6,529 nucleotides of DNA from an uncultured Selenomonadaceae bacterium (GTDB lineage: Bacteria > Bacillota > Negativicutes > Selenomonadales > Selenomonadaceae), in assembly GCA_905236145.1 (NCBI GenBank), contig CAJOOE010000054.1, forward strand, positions 1 to 6,529. Reading direction: 5' to 3'. Under the pieces are notes generated by a model. It saw only the letters and a list, made by a program, of their open reading frames with translations, had not been told where the DNA came from and made no database searches. A program made the position numbers and the translations under genes. This document shows, piece after piece, positions 1 through 6,278 of the stretch (position 1 is its first letter; each line of letters starts with the position of its first letter).

Positions 1-1
1 T

Positions 2-385
2 TTTGAAATGCTGGACAATGCCGCCGCACTTGAGAGCGAGGACGAGGACGAGAGCGGCGACGTAAATTTGGCAAATGAAATGGCTGCGGCGTTGGATATG
101 GTTGTTGAAGATGTTGACGAACTTTCTGCGGAAACCGAGAACACTGCGGACACTTCGACCGCAAACGGCAACGAAATTTCTTCCTCCGAAAATTCCGACG
201 GTGAAAATTCTTCCGAAGAAATCGGGGACAATGCCGGTGAAGAAATTTCTTCCGACGATGAAGAAGGCAACGACGAAGAAAAGAGATTGAACGGAAAAAA
301 CAAACGCGGCAAAAATCCCCCTCCCGGTCAAATGAAACGCGGGGACAAAAATCCTCCTCCCGGTCAAATGAATCGCAGAATCTGA
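2..385 (+). CDS. 3' part of a gene for an acidic, low-complexity protein with a repeated basic tail (function unknown)
   Basis: I do not recognise this protein. The frame is open to the left edge (Phe-Glu precede the first Met, codon at 8-10), so the true start is probably outside the window. Numbering from that Met, residues 1-91 contain about 33 Asp/Glu and no Lys or Arg, with many Ser, Asn and Ala, which suggests an unstructured acidic region. Residues 92-125 reverse the charge: about eleven Lys/Arg and one Asp. This tail carries two copies of KNPPPGQM, and a third repeat unit appears to begin just before the TGA stop. EISS also occurs twice in the acidic part (DNA 173-184 and 242-253). 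There is no signal peptide, membrane segment or catalytic motif in the visible part. It may be the disordered C-terminal extension of a larger protein. It converges on tmcAL with an 18-nt gap and no clear terminator. An annotator might instead start it at 8. That it is coding is supported by codon-preserving repeats; the function is unknown. Confidence 0.6.
   Translation, partial: FEMLDNAAALESEDEDESGDVNLANEMAAALDMVVEDVDELSAETENTADTSTANGNEISSSENSDGENSSEEIGDNAGEEISSDDEEGNDEEKRLNGKNKRGKNPPPGQMKRGDKNPPPGQMNRRI
302..370 (+). repeat. In-frame tandem duplication encoding KRG(D)KNPPPGQM
   Basis: Unit 1 is 302-334 (33 nt) and unit 2 is 335-370 (36 nt). They differ mainly by one extra codon in unit 2, which adds an Asp and creates an Arg-Gly-Asp, plus a synonymous CCC/CCT proline change and one substitution next to the indel. 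The following codons (Asn-Arg-Arg) look like the degenerate start of a third unit cut off by the stop. The indel is a whole codon and the other change is silent, which fits selection for protein sequence. Confidence 0.8.
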
Positions 386-404
386 CACCGGGCGACACGG
401 TTAC

Positions 405-1571
405 CTAATTCCCCGATATCCTCAAAAAATCGGCGATGACATCAAACATAAGATTTCTTTGATAAGGCGACAATTCACGGCGACGCACCGAAAAATCCCG
501 CTTGTTCAAATGTTTTGCAACTTTTGAAACAATCGGTATTTCGGAAGTCGCCTTCATTTTTTTTAACAAACTCCTTCCCCGCTCATCAAACGCCAAAACC
601 CTTGCATAAATTCCGGACTTCAATTCTTCAAATTCCGCAGACTTCAAGCCGATTAAAAAGTGCAGAATCAAGCGTCTTATTCGGCTTGAAGGATAACGGC
701 GGCTTGTCGTTTCGGCAATCACTTCTGCAAAGTTTTTCGCCCGCCCGAAAGTCTTTGCAAGCAAATGTTCCAATCCTTCGGTCATTCCCAAAATTTCCCG
801 CACTTCGTCCGGGTGCGAAGTCAAAAACTTAATCGCCGCAGGAAGAAAGAAAAGATTTTCGTCCGGAAGTCCGGTCGTTTTTGCGGCTTGAAGTGCGGCA
901 AGAGTTTCGGAGTTGACGGAGCGGGCAATTTCCTGCCAAGCGGGATTTTCCGCGTACACGGCTGCACGGACAGCCGCCGCCGAAGAAAAATTTTCCCTCA
1001 AGATTTTATCGTCGTATTCGGCACCGATTCGCGGTATTAAAATCGGTGTTATTTCGGGCGGCAGGGCTTTCAAATATTCGACAGCCAAAATATTGTTCGG
1101 GCGGCTCAAATTTTTTTCGTCAAGCCCGGTGCCTTGCGACAAAATTTTTGCGACGGCTGAGGCGTAAGACCTGCCGCCTTTCATCTTCTCCCGCAAATTT
1201 TCGGCAAAGTCTTTTTCCTCAAAGATATTTGCCGCCGCTTGAAGTTTCGACAAATCGGAAATTTCCGCACCGAAAGCGAGCCGGTCGATTACGCCGATAT
1301 TTTTCAAAATTTTTATACCGCCGCCGGCGAAAGTTTCCGCACTTCCGGTGGCGAATACAAAAGGCAATTCCAAAACCAAGTTGCAGCCGCCGGAAATTGC
1401 GAGTGCCGCCCGTTTGAATTTGTCCAAAATTGCCGGCGTTCCTCTTTGCGTGAAACTGCCGCTCATTATCGCAACAATTCCACCGCCGCCGACGATTTTT
1501 TTTACTTCCTCAATTTGATAAATGTGACCGTTATGAAACGGATTATATTCCGCGATAATTCCCGTTGCCAT
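405..1571 (-). CDS. tmcAL: tRNA(Met) cytidine acetate ligase TmcAL (YlbM family)
   Basis: The family activates acetate with ATP and transfers the acetyl group to the wobble cytidine (C34) of elongator tRNA-Met, giving N4-acetylcytidine; it acts in the cytoplasm. The product is 388 aa, a normal length (B. subtilis YlbM is slightly longer). The N-terminus has the nucleotidyltransferase signature GIIAEYNPFHNGH at residues 4-16, with the HxGH motif at 13-16. Other family blocks are IMSGSFTQRGTPAI (35-48), the LELP...SAETFA segment (67-82), LAFGAEISD (98-106), PNNILAVEYLKAL (158-170), IPRIGAEYDD (179-188) and the C-terminal RRYPSSRIRR (291-300), which probably helps bind tRNA. The ATG start at 1571 directly opens the conserved N-terminus. 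It is preceded by a purine-rich GAGAGG (1579-1584) at 7 nt. It is divergent from dnaN and probably monocistronic. Nothing essential appears to be missing. The identification is firm; the reaction is known from the family. Confidence 0.95.
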   Translation of the reverse strand: MATGIIAEYNPFHNGHIYQIEEVKKIVGGGGIVAIMSGSFTQRGTPAILDKFKRAALAISGGCNLVLELPFVFATGSAETFAGGGIKILKNIGVIDRLAFGAEISDLSKLQAAANIFEEKDFAENLREKMKGGRSYASAVAKILSQGTGLDEKNLSRPNNILAVEYLKALPPEITPILIPRIGAEYDDKILRENFSSAAAVRAAVYAENPAWQEIARSVNSETLAALQAAKTTGLPDENLFFLPAAIKFLTSHPDEVREILGMTEGLEHLLAKTFGRAKNFAEVIAETTSRRYPSSRIRRLILHFLIGLKSAEFEELKSGIYARVLAFDERGRSLLKKMKATSEIPIVSKVAKHLNKRDFSVRRRELSPYQRNLMFDVIADFLRISGN

Positions 1572-1578
1572 AAATTTT

Positions 1579-1590
1579 CCTCTCTTCCCT
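1579..1590 (-). promoter_or_regulatory. Ribosome binding site of tmcAL
   Basis: On the minus strand the sequence reads AGGGAAGAGAGG followed by seven A/T bases and the ATG. The strong purine run at normal spacing supports the chosen start. Confidence 0.7.
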
Positions 1591-1606
1591 GCCGGTCGGC
1601 TCTGCC

Positions 1607-1635
1607 TTGCAAACCTTCAATCCTTCCGGTATAAT
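1607..1635 (+). promoter_or_regulatory. Sigma-A-type promoter of dnaN-recF
   Basis: The -35 box is TTGCAA (1607-1612, four of six consensus bases). It is separated by exactly 17 nt from a perfect -10 box TATAAT (1630-1635). Transcription should begin near 1642, giving a leader of about 25 nt just long enough for the ribosome binding site. The -10 lies inside the 11-bp palindrome GGTATAATACC (1628-1638), so the minus strand carries TATTAT at 1636-1631, a possible leftward -10 for tmcAL. No convincing leftward -35 is visible. Confidence 0.8.
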
Positions 1636-1650
1636 ACCATTTTAGTAAAA

Positions 1651-1660
1651 TAAGGGGGAG
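1651..1660 (+). promoter_or_regulatory. Ribosome binding site of dnaN
   Basis: TAAGGGGGAG lies six bases before the TTG at 1667. The strength of this site, and the way the protein begins with the family's usual MKITC-like residues, fixes the non-ATG start. Confidence 0.75.
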
Positions 1661-1666
1661 ATATTT

Positions 1667-2782
1667 TTGAAAATAACTTGTGCGACAAAAGATTTGACGG
1701 AGGCTCTGCAACACCTTTTGCGAGCCGTTCCGAATAATCCGCAAACTCCCGTGCTTGCGGGAATTTATATGAAGGCGGAAGGCAGTACGCTTGAACTTCA
1801 GGCGACGAATTTGGCACTCGGCATTATAGTTAAAATCGGCGTAAATACCGAAATACCCGGCGAAGTGGTGATAACGGGAAAATATCTGCAGGAAATAGTC
1901 CGCAAACTTCCGGGCGATATGGTGACATTGACCCGCGAAAATGATGAAAGCGTTGTGCATATAAATTCCGACGGCTCGTCTTTCAACCTTCTGGCTATGA
2001 ATTCGGAGGATTTTCCGAAAGTCAAGCCGCCCGAAACATTCGCAACTTTCCGCATAAAAGCCGCAGTCCTCAAGGACGCGATTCGCCGCACGGCTTACGC
2101 CTGTGCCAACGACGAAACACGTCCGATTTTCACGGGTTGTTATTTTGAAATTAACGGCTCGTCTTTCAATTTGATTGCCACGAATACGCACAGACTTGCA
2201 ATAGTCAAACAACATCTTTATGACGACGCGGGCGAGTTGAAATTCATAATTCCGGGAAATGCCTTGAGGGATTTGACGCGAATGGTGGATTCGACGGATC
2301 CCGGCAATATTGTTAAAGTTGATTGCGGCGTTAAGTATGTCGCCTTCACTTTTGACAATGTTTACTGGACAAGCAGACTTATCGACGGACAATTCCCGCC
2401 TTATGAAAGAGTTGTTCCACGCGAATCGACGACCTTTGCACAAGTCAATGTTGCGGAGTTTTTGGCGACTGTGGATCGCGTTTCGCTTATTTCAAAGGAA
2501 ACCGAGTATAATACCATTCGTTTCCAATTTTCCGAGCAGGACGGCTTGCACATTTCCTCAAATTCGCCGAATGTCGGAAAGGCTGAAGAACGGATTAACG
2601 CAAAAGTTGAAGGTCCCGACGTGGATATTTCTTTCAATGTTCTTTACATTTCGGACGTTTTAAAAACTCTGGACAGCGAGGAATGCAGAATTGCGTTGAC
2701 GAAATCGCTGGCTCCCGCCGATATTCGCGAAATCGGCAACGATAATTTTATTTACGTCGTCACGCCCGTGAGAACGAATTAA
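1667..2782 (+). CDS. dnaN: DNA polymerase III beta subunit (sliding clamp)
   Basis: The product is the ring-shaped clamp that tethers replicative polymerase to DNA and recruits repair proteins. It is 371 aa, the normal size, and should fold as three similar domains at about residues 1-120, 130-250 and 252-371. Family landmarks are the N-terminal MKITC, LELQATNLALGI (42-53), TRPIFTG (151-157), the ATNTHRLA block (171-178), LIDGQFPPYERVVP (238-251) and the C-terminal strand ending YVVTPVRTN (363-371). Translation starts at TTG 1667 with a strong ribosome binding site; no good in-frame ATG fits the conserved N-terminus. It is first in a two-gene operon, with recF four nucleotides after its TAA. 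Unlike the common arrangement, no dnaA lies upstream: tmcAL is there, divergent. No key block is absent. The identification is firm. Confidence 0.97.
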   Translation: MKITCATKDLTEALQHLLRAVPNNPQTPVLAGIYMKAEGSTLELQATNLALGIIVKIGVNTEIPGEVVITGKYLQEIVRKLPGDMVTLTRENDESVVHINSDGSSFNLLAMNSEDFPKVKPPETFATFRIKAAVLKDAIRRTAYACANDETRPIFTGCYFEINGSSFNLIATNTHRLAIVKQHLYDDAGELKFIIPGNALRDLTRMVDSTDPGNIVKVDCGVKYVAFTFDNVYWTSRLIDGQFPPYERVVPRESTTFAQVNVAEFLATVDRVSLISKETEYNTIRFQFSEQDGLHISSNSPNVGKAEERINAKVEGPDVDISFNVLYISDVLKTLDSEECRIALTKSLAPADIREIGNDNFIYVVTPVRTN

Positions 2783-2786
2783 AATT

Positions 2787-3947
2787 ATGTATGTCGAAGA
2801 AATTTTCTTGAAAGATTTTCGCAACTTCGCAGAATTGAATTTGAAATTGGATCCGGCAATAAATATATTTCTGGGACAAAATGCACAGGGCAAGACGAAT
2901 ATTTTGGAGTCGGTGCATTTGGCGGCGTTGGGAAAGTCTCGTGCGGCGAGCGACATTGAACTGATACGCTGGGACAGTCCCGCCGCTCTGATGAAACTGA
3001 AATATTTCAAAACGGATTTGCCGCACGACTTGTCATTTGAGCTTGCAGCCGGAAAGCGTCGAAAGATTTTATTCGACGGTCAACCTCTGCGACCGAAAGA
3101 GTTGGTCGGCAAGTTAAATTCGGTGATGTTCTCGCCTGAGGATTTGTTTATGTTCAAAGGTTCTCCGGCGAATCGTCGCCGTTTTTTGGACGCTGAAATT
3201 TCGCAAGCCTCGCCCGTCTATTTCTCGGATCTTTCGGCGTACAATCGGCTGACGGATCAGCGAAACAATCTGCTGAAAAAGATTCGTGAAGGTTTTGCCC
3301 GCCCGGATAATTTGGACTTGTGGACGGAACAGCTTGCGGGCGTTGCGGCGAAAGTTACGGTTAAGCGGCTGAATACGGTTTACAAGCTGAATATTCTCTC
3401 AAACCTTATGCAGAGGAAAATTTCGTCGCAGTCCGAAAACTTGGCTGTTGTATACGATTTTCACGGCTTGGAAACGGCTGACCGCGACGCTTTGAAGAAT
3501 ATCGGGATAAATGCGGAGAATTTGCAAAATTTGACGGGTGAAAAGGTTGTGAAGGAACTTGCCGAGCTTTACCACAGAATTTTGAGAGAGCGGAAATTTT
3601 CCGACATAAAACGCGGCTCCACGAGTTTGGGCCCGCATTTGGACGATTTGAAAGTCTTTGTAAACAACAGGGAACTTCGGCTTTACGGGTCGCAGGGACA
3701 GATGAGAACCGCCGCCCTTGCCTTAAAGCTTTCCGAATTGCAATTTTTGAAATCGGAGACGGGCGAATATCCTGTCTTGCTTTTGGACGATGTTATGAGT
3801 GAATTGGATTCGGACAGACGCGAACAGCTTTTGATATTTTTGCGGCGTGAGAAGATACAGACTTTGATAACTGCGACGGACGCGGCTTATTTCCCGTCGA
3901 TATATTTCGGCAAAAATTTTGTCGTAAAAGCCGGAACGGTGAGATAA
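2787..3947 (+). CDS. recF: DNA replication and repair protein RecF
   Basis: RecF is an SMC-like ATPase that binds gapped DNA at single-strand/double-strand junctions and, with RecO and RecR, helps load RecA in the cytoplasm. The product is 386 aa, slightly longer than many homologues. The N-terminus is typical (LKDFRNF at 8-14). The Walker A motif is GQNAQGKT (30-37), the ABC-type signature is GSQGQMRT (301-308), and Walker B runs into the D-loop as PVLLLDDVMSELD (329-341). The block FSPEDLFMFKGSPANRRRFLD (115-135) is also characteristic. The ATG lies four bases after the dnaN stop and has no strong ribosome binding site, so translation is probably coupled to dnaN. The usual Bacillota neighbours (a small RNA-binding protein, remB, gyrB) are not seen: a hairpin terminator and convergent genes follow. 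All ATPase motifs are intact. Confidence 0.96.
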   Translation: MYVEEIFLKDFRNFAELNLKLDPAINIFLGQNAQGKTNILESVHLAALGKSRAASDIELIRWDSPAALMKLKYFKTDLPHDLSFELAAGKRRKILFDGQPLRPKELVGKLNSVMFSPEDLFMFKGSPANRRRFLDAEISQASPVYFSDLSAYNRLTDQRNNLLKKIREGFARPDNLDLWTEQLAGVAAKVTVKRLNTVYKLNILSNLMQRKISSQSENLAVVYDFHGLETADRDALKNIGINAENLQNLTGEKVVKELAELYHRILRERKFSDIKRGSTSLGPHLDDLKVFVNNRELRLYGSQGQMRTAALALKLSELQFLKSETGEYPVLLLDDVMSELDSDRREQLLIFLRREKIQTLITATDAAYFPSIYFGKNFVVKAGTVR

Positions 3948-3989
3948 CGTCCGTTCAAATTTCTCTTAAAAAACTTTGTCCGGAATTTT

Positions 3990-4016
3990 AAAAACCGGCG
4001 TAAAACCGGTTTTTTT
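3990..4016 (+). terminator. Rho-independent terminator of dnaN-recF, probably bidirectional
   Basis: AAAAACCGG (3990-3998) pairs with CCGGTTTTT (4006-4014) around a 7-nt loop, and seven T bases (4010-4016) follow the GC core on the + strand. It sits 42 nt after the recF stop and 7 nt beyond the last gene of the convergent minus-strand operon. Read leftward, the same hairpin ends in a run of five T, so it can plausibly terminate both transcripts. Confidence 0.8.
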
Positions 4017-4023
4017 GTTTGCT

Positions 4024-4542
4024 CTATTTCAGCAGATAAAGTTTCGCGTCGTCGGGATTCGTCAAAAAATATCCGCGGACCGAGCCGAAAATTTTTCCCT
4101 TCAATCTTTCGCTTTTACTTTCGGCAACGCAGATAATATAAACGCCCTTGCCGATATTTTCCGGATCGGAGTCGGTGAATTTTTCTGCGGAGGACGCCTG
4201 ATAACTTCTGATGATTTCAACAATATCTCCACGCACTCCCCAAGCCGTAAATTTAACTTCGCCGAAAATTTCGGAAATTTTCGATTCTGCCGAAATATTT
4301 ACCTGCCTTGCCGACGGGGGCAACCATGAGCCTTTTGCCGGGACGAGAGCCGGACTTTCTCTTACTCTTTCGAGCGTTTCCAAAAATGCACTTTCCGCAA
4401 AATTTTGCAACTCCTTTTTCGCTTGAAAACTTGTCGTTTCGTAAGAATGATTTTCTTCGGTTTCCGCAAAACCGCGAATCACTATGCAAATTGCAAGCAA
4501 AAAACAAATTCCGATTATCGTCGTAAATCCGCGTTCATTCAC
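4024..4542 (-). CDS. Prepilin-like protein, possibly a GspK/PilX-type minor pseudopilin
   Basis: I recognise the N-terminus but not the exact family. The 172-aa product begins with a very short polar leader, MNERG, then a hydrophobic segment at about residues 6-23. This is the layout of a type III (prepilin) signal with cleavage expected between Gly5 and Phe6, leaving the mature N-terminus to anchor in the inner membrane and filament core. The mature position 5 is Ile, not the usual Glu, a feature known for GspK-type tip pseudopilins. The rest is soluble with no cysteine pair or catalytic motif seen. It starts with GTG directly after the TAA of the upstream prepilin gene, with AGGA just ahead of the start, so the pair is translated together. 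An out-of-frame ATG at 4538 is not the start. It is the last gene before the terminator. It could also be an unrelated single-pass membrane protein; the function is inferred from the N-terminus and its partner. Confidence 0.6.
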   Translation of the reverse strand: MNERGFTTIIGICFLLAICIVIRGFAETEENHSYETTSFQAKKELQNFAESAFLETLERVRESPALVPAKGSWLPPSARQVNISAESKISEIFGEVKFTAWGVRGDIVEIIRSYQASSAEKFTDSDPENIGKGVYIICVAESKSERLKGKIFGSVRGYFLTNPDDAKLYLLK

Positions 4543-5094
4543 TTATTTCCTGTCCCTTACAACTTCGCAACCGGGCATAAATACAGCCGTTGTCATTGTC
4601 ATTTCACGCCCGGTGACTTTGCTTTTCATTTTTATTTTTATGCGAAGTAAATTCGTCGCAGGTGAAGAATAATCCGTTTCCAAAACTTCCGTATCACCGA
4701 AATAATTCCCGCCGGTAATCGGAGTGGTGACATTGTTTGTCCGCCTTTTTGAATAAATATTTTTCGTGCCGGAACTCTCGAAAATGTAAATCCTTTTGTC
4801 GTTGAGGTCGGAAAGTGCCGCGTCGGTATTGTTGATTAAATCGGTATGATAGACAAAATTTATTTGAGTTTTGGTAAATTCAACGGATTTTGCCGCCTTT
4901 GCCTCAGCCGTCATTCTTTCCAAAACGTCCCGGATTTCGGTTTCCAAAACATAATCGGCAATTTGAGCACGAGAAATTTGCACCGCCTTTATCGTCAGAG
5001 TTGCCAGCGAATACAAGAGAAAAATCACAAGCGGCAAGGATACTGCAATTTCCGCCGCAACAAAGCCGCGTTCGTCGGATTTAAAAACTTTCAC
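4543..5094 (-). CDS. Prepilin-like protein with conserved Glu+5 (GspJ/PilW-like or TadE-like)
   Basis: The 183-aa product opens with a polar leader ending DERG, then a hydrophobic helix at residues 11-32. Cleavage by prepilin peptidase is expected between Gly10 and Phe11; Glu15 is then mature position 5, the residue that aligns pilin subunits during assembly. After the helix, residues 33-70 look like a long amphipathic helix, followed by a beta-rich soluble domain. The order J-like then K-like with the next gene matches minor pseudopilin operons of type II secretion, but the ExAxxLPL pattern at 15-22 also resembles TadE/TadF pseudopilins. It starts with GTG, with GGGGG about 11 nt upstream, 18 nt after the queE stop, so it is probably cotranscribed with queDE. 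No assembly ATPase, platform protein or peptidase is visible nearby. The prepilin character is likely; the exact system is unknown. Confidence 0.65.
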   Translation of the reverse strand: MKVFKSDERGFVAAEIAVSLPLVIFLLYSLATLTIKAVQISRAQIADYVLETEIRDVLERMTAEAKAAKSVEFTKTQINFVYHTDLINNTDAALSDLNDKRIYIFESSGTKNIYSKRRTNNVTTPITGGNYFGDTEVLETDYSSPATNLLRIKIKMKSKVTGREMTMTTAVFMPGCEVVRDRK

Positions 5095-5112
5095 CGAAAA
5101 AAATTCCCCCGC

Positions 5113-5850
5113 TCACAGCAAATTTATTATTTTGTGCGTTTGCGGTATAACGCGAACGTCTTTTAATTTCCGGAGAGCGACGGCTTGAAAGTGCAAAATT
5201 TTTTCCGCCGCCGCCGCCCGTATTTTTCCGACCGGAGTGACCGGCTGAATCACAAGCAAAATTTCCGGATCCGTTTCCTCAATTAAATTCACGGCGTTCA
5301 AAAATTCTTCTTCCGTCGTTTCTTCCGAAATTACCGTCTTGACATACAAATCTTTTTTTCTCGCGACTTTCAAAAATTTTTTGTGCCGGTCGAAAAGATT
5401 TTTGCCGACGATGCCGGGAAATTTTATGTCCGCACTGACAATATCGACGACTTCCGAAATTTTTTCAAATTCTTCAAACAGAGTGCCGTTTGTTTCCAAA
5501 AAAATTTTCGGCGGGAAATTTTTCAAACTTTTTGCAACGTCGCGGATAAATTCCGGATTTAAAAGAGGTTCGCCGCCGGTAAAACTTATCGAATGAGCCG
5601 GAACCTGCGAATTGAAATTTTTTATTGTTTCGGCGACTGTCGCAGAGTCGAGAGGATTTTTTTCCGGGCGAAATTTTCCGGAGCCGGCAAAAGTTTCGAC
5701 GTTGCAAAAATCCGAACGCTTAAAATTTGTGTCGCAGTATTCGCATTTCAAATTACATTCGGCAAGCCTGACAAAAATTTGCCGATAACCGACAAATTTC
5801 CCTTCGCCCTGAACCGACGAAAAAATTTCAAGAACATTTGTTTTACTCAT
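5113..5850 (-). CDS. queE: 7-carboxy-7-deazaguanine synthase QueE (radical SAM)
   Basis: QueE is a radical S-adenosylmethionine enzyme that rearranges 6-carboxy-tetrahydropterin into 7-carboxy-7-deazaguanine, the second step after QueD on the way to preQ0 and queuosine. The 245-aa product has the radical SAM cysteine motif CNLKCEYC at residues 32-39 (Cys32, Cys36, Cys39), followed by Asp40-Thr41 as is usual in QueE. SFTGGEPLLN (89-98) contains the GGEP motif that contacts SAM. The N-terminal EIFSSVQGEGKFVG (8-21) and C-terminal DVRVIPQTHK (231-240) are further family marks. The ATG start overlaps the end of queD by 8 nt without a clear ribosome binding site, indicating translational coupling. 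No queC or queF is present here; they must be elsewhere if the pathway is complete. The identification is firm. Confidence 0.95.
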   Translation of the reverse strand: MSKTNVLEIFSSVQGEGKFVGYRQIFVRLAECNLKCEYCDTNFKRSDFCNVETFAGSGKFRPEKNPLDSATVAETIKNFNSQVPAHSISFTGGEPLLNPEFIRDVAKSLKNFPPKIFLETNGTLFEEFEKISEVVDIVSADIKFPGIVGKNLFDRHKKFLKVARKKDLYVKTVISEETTEEEFLNAVNLIEETDPEILLVIQPVTPVGKIRAAAAEKILHFQAVALRKLKDVRVIPQTHKIINLL

Positions 5851-6214
5851 AATAAGTCACGCAGGATTTCGGAGTTTCAAAAACTCTGACCGCCTTCAAT
5901 TTCGCCGCACCGTCAAAAATTTCCGAAGTCGAAAGTTTTTTGAAAATTTCACGGGCAAGGTTTTCTGCCGTCGGATTTTGTCCCGAAAAAAAATCAAGTT
6001 CGTTTAAATAATTGTGGTCGAAAAGATCCAAAACTTCATTCAACTTCGATTTAAAAATTTTGAAGTCAAGCAATATTCCCAGAGAATCAAGTTTTTCACC
6101 TTCCGCGACCGCCTCTACCGTCCAGTTGTGACCGTGCAGACGGGCACATTTTCCCGGATAATTTTTTATCGTGTGTGCCGCCTCAAATTCCGATTTTACG
6201 GACAATTCGTACAA
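5843..6214 (-). CDS. queD: 6-carboxy-5,6,7,8-tetrahydropterin synthase QueD
   Basis: QueD converts 7,8-dihydroneopterin triphosphate to 6-carboxy-tetrahydropterin, the first committed step of 7-deazaguanine synthesis. Taking the TTG at 6214-6212 as start gives 123 aa beginning LYELSVKSEFEAAH, which matches the usual QueD N-terminus and length. Zinc ligands are His14 (in EAAH), His27 and His29 (in CARLHGHNW); Cys23 is the catalytic cysteine; Asp66-His67 in DHNYLN and Glu113 in FETP complete the active site. The frame extends upstream to a GTG at 6244 (133 aa), but I reject that start. A strong GGAAGGAGAG (6221-6230) lies six bases before the TTG, and the predicted transcription start (about 6243) falls at or inside that GTG codon. 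It is first in the queD-queE-prepilin operon. No preQ1 riboswitch fits in the roughly 30-nt leader. Confidence 0.92.
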   Translation of the reverse strand: MYELSVKSEFEAAHTIKNYPGKCARLHGHNWTVEAVAEGEKLDSLGILLDFKIFKSKLNEVLDLFDHNYLNELDFFSGQNPTAENLAREIFKKLSTSEIFDGAAKLKAVRVFETPKSCVTYYE

Positions 6215-6220
6215 AAAAAT

Positions 6221-6230
6221 CTCTCCTTCC
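6221..6230 (-). promoter_or_regulatory. Ribosome binding site that decides the queD start
   Basis: GGAAGGAGAG on the minus strand is followed by ATTTTT and then TTG (6214). This near-ideal site inside the longer open frame argues for the internal TTG over the GTG at 6244 or the ATG at 6238, neither of which has a properly spaced site. Confidence 0.8.
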
Positions 6231-6249
6231 GATTTCATTTCCACCGCGA

Positions 6250-6278
6250 ATTATAAACGCTGAAAACTCAATTTTCAA
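6250..6278 (-). promoter_or_regulatory. Sigma-A-type promoter of the queD-queE-prepilin operon
   Basis: On the minus strand, TTGAAA (6278-6273, five of six) is separated by 17 nt from a perfect TATAAT (6255-6250). Transcription should start near 6243, about 29 nt before the TTG start of queD. It is divergent from the nrdG promoter. Confidence 0.8.

Noticed and set aside
75..290. A 71-codon + strand frame overlapping the acidic protein
   Set aside because: It is the shifted reading of an Asp/Glu-rich gene, which naturally gives a Lys/Arg/Leu-rich shadow. The tandem repeat is preserved in the other frame.
383..434. Possible terminator between the first gene and tmcAL (ACCG/CGGT and CCGAT/ATCGG short pairings)
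   Set aside because: The stems are only 4-5 bp, the loops are long, and no T-run follows on either strand.
1572..1666. Possible replication origin in the tmcAL-dnaN gap
   Set aside because: No DnaA boxes or AT-rich repeat array are visible. The 95-nt gap is fully explained by a promoter and two ribosome binding sites.
1502..2443. A 313-codon minus-strand open frame lying antisense to dnaN and across the tmcAL start
   Set aside because: It overlaps the firmly identified dnaN and the promoter region, its translation is rich in Arg, His, Cys and Phe with no recognisable motif, and no ribosome binding site supports it. It is a codon-bias shadow.
2506..2518. A 13-nt exact copy (GTATAATACCATT) of the dnaN -10 region inside dnaN
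   Set aside because: It encodes Tyr-Asn-Thr-Ile in a normal part of the clamp and has no -35 box at a usable distance. It is most likely coincidence.
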